Positions 59,877 through 64,000 of a stretch of DNA of 64,000 nt are shown one piece after another (positions within the stretch are counted from its first letter, which is position 1; each line of letters begins with the position of its first letter). The stretch spans positions 27,770 to 91,769 of the forward strand of contig CALUQR010000007.1 in assembly GCA_944322965.1 (NCBI GenBank). Direction: 5' to 3'. Source of the DNA: Vulcanimicrobiota bacterium (GTDB lineage Bacteria > Vulcanimicrobiota > Xenobia > Xenobiales > Xenobiaceae). The position numbers and the translations under genes were made by a program. The notes under the pieces are model-generated. The model had not been told where the DNA came from. It ran no database searches and saw only the letters and a list, made by a program, of their open reading frames with translations.

Positions 59877-61097
59877 ATGCAAAATCAGGATGGCCGTGAG
59901 AATCCTTGGGTACCGGAGGCCGCTCCAGAGGATGGGGGCAGCTTTCAGAATCAAGGCTTGCAAAAGTTGTATAAGCAACTAAATGCCGAAAAGCCGCTTT
60001 ACGGTAAATCGTGGAGCGAGGAGGATTTGAAGAATAAGAAGAGCTCCAAAAGTAGCGAGTCGGCAGATTCTAAGTCGGAAGATCGCTTTGTGCCCAGTAC
60101 GAAAGATCTTTTAAAGTCGCTGGCCAAGTCGGAAAAAAAGTCGAGCGGTACGAAGAGTAGTTCCAGCTCTAGCCGTAGCTCTGGGGAATGGTCGGAGAAT
60201 AAGGCCAATTTGAATCAAGAGAGTCGGCGTTTTATCGTCAGTTTGGGGGCCTTATGTTTTGTGATAGGGGGGATCTTGCTCTTCTATCTCTATGGTCCGT
60301 GGTCGAGCGACTTAGCCTTAGAGGGCTCTCCGGGGGGCGCCGCTTCCAGTCTGCCCGTATCGGGAGAAATTATCGATAGCAACTTACCCGGCGGTTCGGG
60401 TGGGTCCGTTTCTACGGGAGAAGCGGGAGCGGAGGTAACTTTAGAGATCGAAAATACTACCCAGCCTAAGCAGAAACAGGCGACGGCTCCCTTGCGGACT
60501 AAAGAATTTAAGCCCACCTCATCCTTGCCTGGCATTAAAGTCTATGTGGTGGGAGCGGTTAAGAATCCCGGTATTGTCTCTTTGCCCTTCAATTCTAGGG
60601 TAGATGACGCTATCAAGGCGGCTGGCGGCATGACGGCTGAGGCGGAGCCTTTGAGCGTCAACTTGGCTAAGCGTATTAAGGATGAAGATAAGATCTACGT
60701 AGCTAGCAAGACGGAGAGCAGCGAGGTAGCCAGCCAGAAGGTCAATCCCGCCATTTTGGAGCGCAGCGGCGTCGTCCCGCAAAAGGACGAGCTGCTGGGG
60801 ATGAGCGCCAATACTAATAAGAGCGAGAGTTCAGCTACTAAGTCCCCTAAATCTAAATCTGAGAGCCAAGATGATGCTGCGCCCCCTAAGAATAGCAATC
60901 TCATCAATCTCAATACGGCTACGGAGGAAGAGTTGCAAAAGATACCTGGGATAGGCCCTTCGATCTCTAAATCGATCCTCGATTATCGTAAGAAGTTGCC
61001 CAATGGCAGGTTTACTGACTTGTCTCAATTGAAAGAGGTGGCCGGGATCGGAGAAAAGAGTTATAACAAGTTCGCCCCATTTTTGAAGGTAGAATAA
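59877..61097 (+). CDS. ComEA-like DNA-binding protein with SLBB and helix-hairpin-helix domains
   Basis: A 406-aa protein. A 115-residue, Ser/Lys/Glu-rich disordered N-terminus precedes one membrane segment (IVSLGALCFVIGGILLFYLYG, ~120-140). An SLBB domain (~220-280) begins GIKVYVVGAVKNPGIVSL, and a C-terminal double helix-hairpin-helix domain (~345-406) reads INLNTATEEELQKIPGIGPSISKSILDYRKKLPNGRFTDL. ComEA binds incoming DNA outside the membrane in transformation. The long cytosolic tail before the membrane segment is unusual for ComEA. GAGGAAC precedes ATG 59877. It converges with the flippase gene, one base apart. Confidence 0.86.
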   Translation: MQNQDGRENPWVPEAAPEDGGSFQNQGLQKLYKQLNAEKPLYGKSWSEEDLKNKKSSKSSESADSKSEDRFVPSTKDLLKSLAKSEKKSSGTKSSSSSSRSSGEWSENKANLNQESRRFIVSLGALCFVIGGILLFYLYGPWSSDLALEGSPGGAASSLPVSGEIIDSNLPGGSGGSVSTGEAGAEVTLEIENTTQPKQKQATAPLRTKEFKPTSSLPGIKVYVVGAVKNPGIVSLPFNSRVDDAIKAAGGMTAEAEPLSVNLAKRIKDEDKIYVASKTESSEVASQKVNPAILERSGVVPQKDELLGMSANTNKSESSATKSPKSKSESQDDAAPPKNSNLINLNTATEEELQKIPGIGPSISKSILDYRKKLPNGRFTDLSQLKEVAGIGEKSYNKFAPFLKVE

Positions 61098-61098
61098 T

Positions 61099-62424
61099 CT
61101 AACTTTCCAGCTGGGTGAGCTCAGGCCGCAATTCAGGGGTATTTTCGCCCATAACTAGGGGAGCGTCGCCCAGTTTGGTGGTCGCGTATAGCCCCACTTG
61201 GACTAAAGCGCTGAGTAAGAGGAGACCTGAGGCGCAGGAGAAGGCTTGAGCCGCCCCTATAGCGCCTCTCGCACCCCACAAGAAACAGAGCGTCCAATCG
61301 GCGCAGACGGCTACTAAATAGCAGACGGTAGTCGAATAGGGGCATCCCGCCACATTAAAGAGGGGGCCTAACATGCAATACTGAGCGTAGAAGAAAGCGC
61401 CGGGAAGGATCCAGTAGATCACTTGCACGCAGGGAGAGAATTGGGGACCGACGGTAAAGTTGATGAGCCAAGGGGTGATGAGGCTGAGCGTCGCTATCAG
61501 GGTGAGGTTGATAACGATCAAGATTAGGCTTAAAAAACGGACCCTAGGTAAGCAGTCGCGGATCGTCTTACAGGAAGTGGCCAACTTGGGCAAGAGCAGC
61601 TGACTCAAAGTTGAGGGAATAATAATAAAGACATTGCGCACAATGGCGGCCGCTATATTGTAATAACCGACTTGAGCTGGCCCCGAGAGGTAACTAATAA
61701 TGAAGATGTCGGTCATGGTGAAGAGGCTGCCAGCTATCGTATAGAGCCAACCTTTGAAATTACAGAGAGCTGAAGTGCGAAAGAGCTGCCACGATCCTTG
61801 ACTGAAACGCCCCAAAAATCGCCATATGACGCCTGAATAGAAGATAACTCCTAGAAAGAGAATGAAGGCTTGGATTAAAAAGTACTGACTAGCCGCTTGG
61901 CAATGGATTAGGAATAAGATGGTAACTGAGAGTAAGCAGAGCCCTCGACAGCAGAATTCCTGCCAATTGCAAATACGCACCTTGCCAAAGGAAAAGAGGA
62001 GCGATTGGAAGTGACCGCTGAGAGTTAGGACGAAGCTATAAAAGATGGCTCCCGCTAAGAAGATGCCTGGCAGAGGCACTACGCTCGGATAGAGCGCTTC
62101 TAGAGGTAATATTATCGCCGATAAGAGTAAGGTGCTTACGATGGATAGATAGATCGAGTTGCTCACCAGTTGAGGACGCTTATCTATCCACTTGGAGCCC
62201 AAGACGTAATTAGAGATATTTAGTCCAAAAGAAGCTATAGGAAACCAAAAGCTAGCTAAAGATAGAGCGCAAGCCATCCAACCGCGTCCTTCTGGTCCGA
62301 CCGCTCTGGAGACTACTATAGTAGTTACAGTGCCAAAGAGTACACAGAAACCTCGCGCTAGATATGTGAAAAAAGCATCCTGAATGAAAGAAGATTTGGA
62401 TAGCGCTTGCCACGAGAATTTCAT
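61099..62424 (-). CDS. Polysaccharide flippase (Wzx/MATE-like)
   Basis: A 441-aa membrane protein with about twelve hydrophobic segments. It opens with AFFTYLARGFCVLFGTVTTIVVSRAVGPEGRGWMACALS (~15-56), the Wzx/O-antigen flippase start, and has a typical mid-region ALCNFKGWLYTIAGSLFTMTDIFIISYLSGPAQVGYYNIAAAIVR (~217-262). Flippases move undecaprenyl-linked glycans across the cytoplasmic membrane. Matched by family pattern, not by substrate. Start ATG 62424. Likely serves the glycan pathway represented by the GT2, GT39 and GT87 genes. Confidence 0.85.
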   Translation of the reverse strand: MKFSWQALSKSSFIQDAFFTYLARGFCVLFGTVTTIVVSRAVGPEGRGWMACALSLASFWFPIASFGLNISNYVLGSKWIDKRPQLVSNSIYLSIVSTLLLSAIILPLEALYPSVVPLPGIFLAGAIFYSFVLTLSGHFQSLLFSFGKVRICNWQEFCCRGLCLLSVTILFLIHCQAASQYFLIQAFILFLGVIFYSGVIWRFLGRFSQGSWQLFRTSALCNFKGWLYTIAGSLFTMTDIFIISYLSGPAQVGYYNIAAAIVRNVFIIIPSTLSQLLLPKLATSCKTIRDCLPRVRFLSLILIVINLTLIATLSLITPWLINFTVGPQFSPCVQVIYWILPGAFFYAQYCMLGPLFNVAGCPYSTTVCYLVAVCADWTLCFLWGARGAIGAAQAFSCASGLLLLSALVQVGLYATTKLGDAPLVMGENTPELRPELTQLES

Positions 62425-62474
62425 TGAGCCGCTTATATTCTAGAGAGGAGGTCTATTCCATTTTTTACCTATTC

Positions 62475-62506
62475 TATGATCGCCAAACATACATTTGGCG
62501 ATCATA
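62475..62506. repeat. Inverted repeat 1 upstream of the dnaB-like gene
   Basis: Perfect 13-bp arms (TATGATCGCCAAA, 62475-62487, with TTTGGCGATCATA, 62494-62506) enclose the 6-base loop CATACA. It shares the core GATCGCCAAA/TTTGGCGATC with inverted repeat 2. Confidence 0.85.
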
Positions 62507-62532
62507 AGTAACCAGGCGCATAAATCAACAAA

Positions 62533-62560
62533 GATCGTCAAACTCCTAAGTTTGGCGATC
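62533..62560. repeat. Inverted repeat 2 upstream of the dnaB-like gene
   Basis: 12-base arms (GATCGTCAAACT 62533-62544, AGTTTGGCGATC 62549-62560) with one T-G pair and a 4-base loop. It repeats the core of inverted repeat 1 and overlaps the alternative hairpin at 62541-62571. Confidence 0.85.
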
Positions 62561-62571
62561 CCCTAGGAGTT
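62541..62571 (+). promoter_or_regulatory. Alternative hairpin covering the dnaB-like ribosome-binding site
   Basis: AACTCCTA (62541-62548) can pair with TAGGAGTT (62564-62571), which contains the AGGAG ribosome-binding site for TTG 62579. The left arm is also part of inverted repeat 2, so the two hairpins are mutually exclusive, as in translational switches. Inferred from structure only. Confidence 0.5.
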
Positions 62572-62578
62572 GTTTGCC

Positions 62579-63867
62579 TTGCCTCAACAGATCACCGCTC
62601 AAAACATGTTGCCCCCACACTGTCCGCCGCCCCATTACACCGAAGCGGAAGAAGCTTTGATCGGCGCCCTTTTAGTCGACTCGAGTACCTTTGACGACGT
62701 CTCTGAGTTGGTAGACTCTGAAGACTTTTACCACTTAGCCAACAGCGTTATCTTCCAGGCCGTTAAAGAGCTCTCCCTAGAGAATACGAAGCCCGACCCC
62801 TTGTTGGTCTGTAACCTGCTCAGAAGCAAGGGCCAGTTGGTCCAGGCGGGCGGCGGTGAGCGGATAGAGATCCTCATCAACTATACGCCCTCCGCAGCCA
62901 ACGCCAAGCATTATGCGCGGCTCGTGCGTCAAGCGGCTTTAGAGCGCAAGCTCTTAAGCGCTTCCTAGCCCAAGGCCAGGGCGCCATCTCTGGAGTACCG
63001 ACCGGCTTTGCAGAGCTGGATCGCCTGACCTCTGGATTGCAACCTTCTAACCTTTGCATCTTGGGGGCCCGGCCCTCGATGGGTAAAACGGCCTTCGCTT
63101 TGGCCCTGGCTCTGAACGTCGCTCTGGCCCCTAAGCCTAGAGGTCAGGTAGCTATCTTTTCTCTAGAGATGTCTACCGAGGATCTACTCTTGCGTATGCT
63201 TTGCAGCCTCTCCAAAGCCAACTCTCAGAAGGCTAAGAGTGGCCGGCTCGATTGCGCAGATCTGGAGCGTCTAGCTAACCAACTAGAGCAAATAGAAAAG
63301 GCCCCCTTGTTCATAAACGATCAAGGGGGTGTGAGCATATTAGAGATAAGAGCAGATCTGCGCCGCCTCTCTAGACAGGGAGAGATCGCTTTAGTCATTA
63401 TCGATTATTTGCAACTGGTTAGGGGCCAGAAGAGCGAAAACCGTACCCAAGAGGTTTCTGCCATCAGTCGCCAGCTGAAAGAGCTGGCTAAGGAGTTCGG
63501 TTGCCCCATCCTGGCCCTCTCTCAACTGTCGCGCAGCTTAGAGAGCCGTCAGAATAAGCGGCCCTGCCTTTCCGACTTGAGGGAGTCCGGCTCTATTGAA
63601 CAGGATGCGGATCTGGTCTGCTTCCTCTACCGTGATGAGTATTATTACAAGGAAAGCAAGGAGCGGCAGATCGCGGAGGTGATCGTAGCTAAGCAACGGA
63701 ACGGGCCGGTCGGTAGTTGCCGCCTCCACTTTGATAAGGAGCACGGGGCTTTTAGCAACTTAGCCAACGCCGGATCGTATAAGAGGGGGAGAAACTCTGT
63801 TGAACCCCTCTGTTTTTTGTTCGTGGCATTGTTCCTCCTTCCCTATCACATTACACTTATATTATAA
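62579..63867 (+). pseudogene. dnaB: dnaB-like replicative helicase, broken (linker missing, frame changes)
   Basis: An N-terminal DnaB domain (EAEEALIGALLVDSSTFDDV, ~17-36, through AKHYARLVRQAALERKLL) ends at a stop at 62966. The reading continues in another frame from about 62941 with GVPTGFAELDRLTSGLQPSNLCILGARPSMGKTAF (Walker A), LVIIDYLQLV, ALSQLSRSLE, LRESGSIEQDADLVCFLYRDEYY and VIVAKQRNGP, all intact. The usual ~60-residue linker between the domains is absent. The C-terminus runs through a terminator-like hairpin (63782-63818), whereas a TAA in a third frame (63780-63782) sits just before it. The start is probably TTG 62579 with AGGAG nine bases upstream. A working programmed frameshift is possible but less likely. 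Confidence 0.7.
63782..63818 (+). terminator. Intrinsic terminator at the end of the dnaB-like gene
   Basis: AGAGGGG (63782-63788) pairs with CCCCTCT (63805-63811), with GTTTTTTG after it. It is inside the last ~85 bases of the shifted open frame, which suggests that the original coding end was just upstream of it. Confidence 0.75.
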
Positions 63868-64000
63868 CTCTGTCCCATAGGGACAACAAGGATGGCTCCG
63901 CCTTGGGACACTTTGTCTCGAAGTAGTGTTAGCATTTAATTAGTACAATTTAAAATGAGAGATTTCCTACATCCCTTGCTATAATAACATTTAGGAGGAT
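63868..64000 (+). promoter_or_regulatory. Intergenic region with an extended -10 promoter for a gene beyond the edge
   Basis: TGCTATAAT at 63977-63985 is a TGnTATAAT extended -10 promoter. AGGAGG (63993-63998), a strong ribosome-binding site, follows closely, so the next gene starts just past the window edge with a very short leader. A small palindrome GTCCCATAGGGAC lies at about 63873-63886. No other gene seen. Confidence 0.6.

Noticed and set aside
62475..62560. Insertion-sequence ends or an iteron-type replication origin
   Set aside because: No transposase, target duplication or repeated direct iterons accompany the two hairpins.
1..64000. tRNA, rRNA genes and CRISPR arrays
   Set aside because: I scanned the intergenic spaces for T-arm motifs, CCA ends and short regular repeats and saw none. 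A tRNAscan or Infernal run could still find something missed by eye.

Overview
The window looks like a chromosomal segment of a free-standing, uncultured-type bacterium. Base composition is balanced to slightly GC-rich, and gene packing is dense. I see no rRNA, tRNA, CRISPR array, transposase or prophage module. The gene mix (MEP-pathway IspH, UppP, Ddl, TagA/WecG-type glycosyltransferase, several membrane glycosyltransferases, a heptose-kinase-like GHMP kinase, a lipoprotein with a clear lipobox, YqeG and ComF, a DUF2419 queuosine-salvage enzyme) fits a deep-branching, probably cell-envelope-rich lineage near Armatimonadota, Chloroflexota, Vampirovibrionia or Eremiobacterota. I cannot fix the phylum from the sequence alone.

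Layout. Positions 1-3.9 kb: lipid kinase fragment, YqeG phosphatase, thioesterase, DUF167, DUF6941-like protein, TagA-type transferase and ComF. 3.9-9.7 kb: MFS carrier, an AT-rich intergenic island, a free-standing DUF6273-type protein, L-cysteine desulfidase and Obg. 9.7-19.2 kb: IspH, a secreted repeat protein, HslV, DprA, a secreted hydrolase, SurE, an unusual GGDEF-like/histidine kinase fusion and a NeuD-type acyltransferase. 19.2-22.8 kb (minus strand): an operon of an unknown protein, an MBL-fold hydrolase, UppP and ThyA. 23-31 kb: TypA, then four consecutive TerD-containing fusion genes (two TerD-DUF6273, two TerD-vWA). 31-33.4 kb: BioY and a CoA-disulfide reductase/rhodanese. 33.4-40.7 kb (minus strand): a long run of Qng1, Tgt, two GT2, GT39, CinA-N and a secreted protein. 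40.8-46.5 kb: a single-pass membrane protein, a large STAND-like ATPase and a circularly permuted ATP-grasp enzyme. 46.6-64 kb: M13 peptidase, TrmJ-like methyltransferase, Ddl, MDR dehydrogenase, OLD nuclease, MutM, M28 lipoprotein peptidase, zinc-ribbon protein, GT87, secreted protein, GHMP kinase, ComEA-like protein, flippase and a damaged dnaB.

How genes work together. Three themes stand out. (1) A TerD array in which TerD domains are joined either to DUF6273 modules or to TerF-type vWA domains; it lacks TerC and looks like a cytosolic sensing or scaffold system rather than classical tellurite resistance. (2) A queuine-salvage pair: a Tgt whose substrate loop carries Gly where preQ1-type bacterial enzymes carry Val, next to a DUF2419 queuosine-monophosphate glycosylase. 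(3) Envelope and glycan functions (TagA, UppP, GT2 x2, GT39, GT87, flippase, GHMP kinase, Ddl) together with DNA-uptake functions (ComF, DprA, ComEA-like) scattered through the window. The right end holds a dnaB copy with a missing linker and two apparent frame changes, preceded by two related hairpins that could control its ribosome-binding site.
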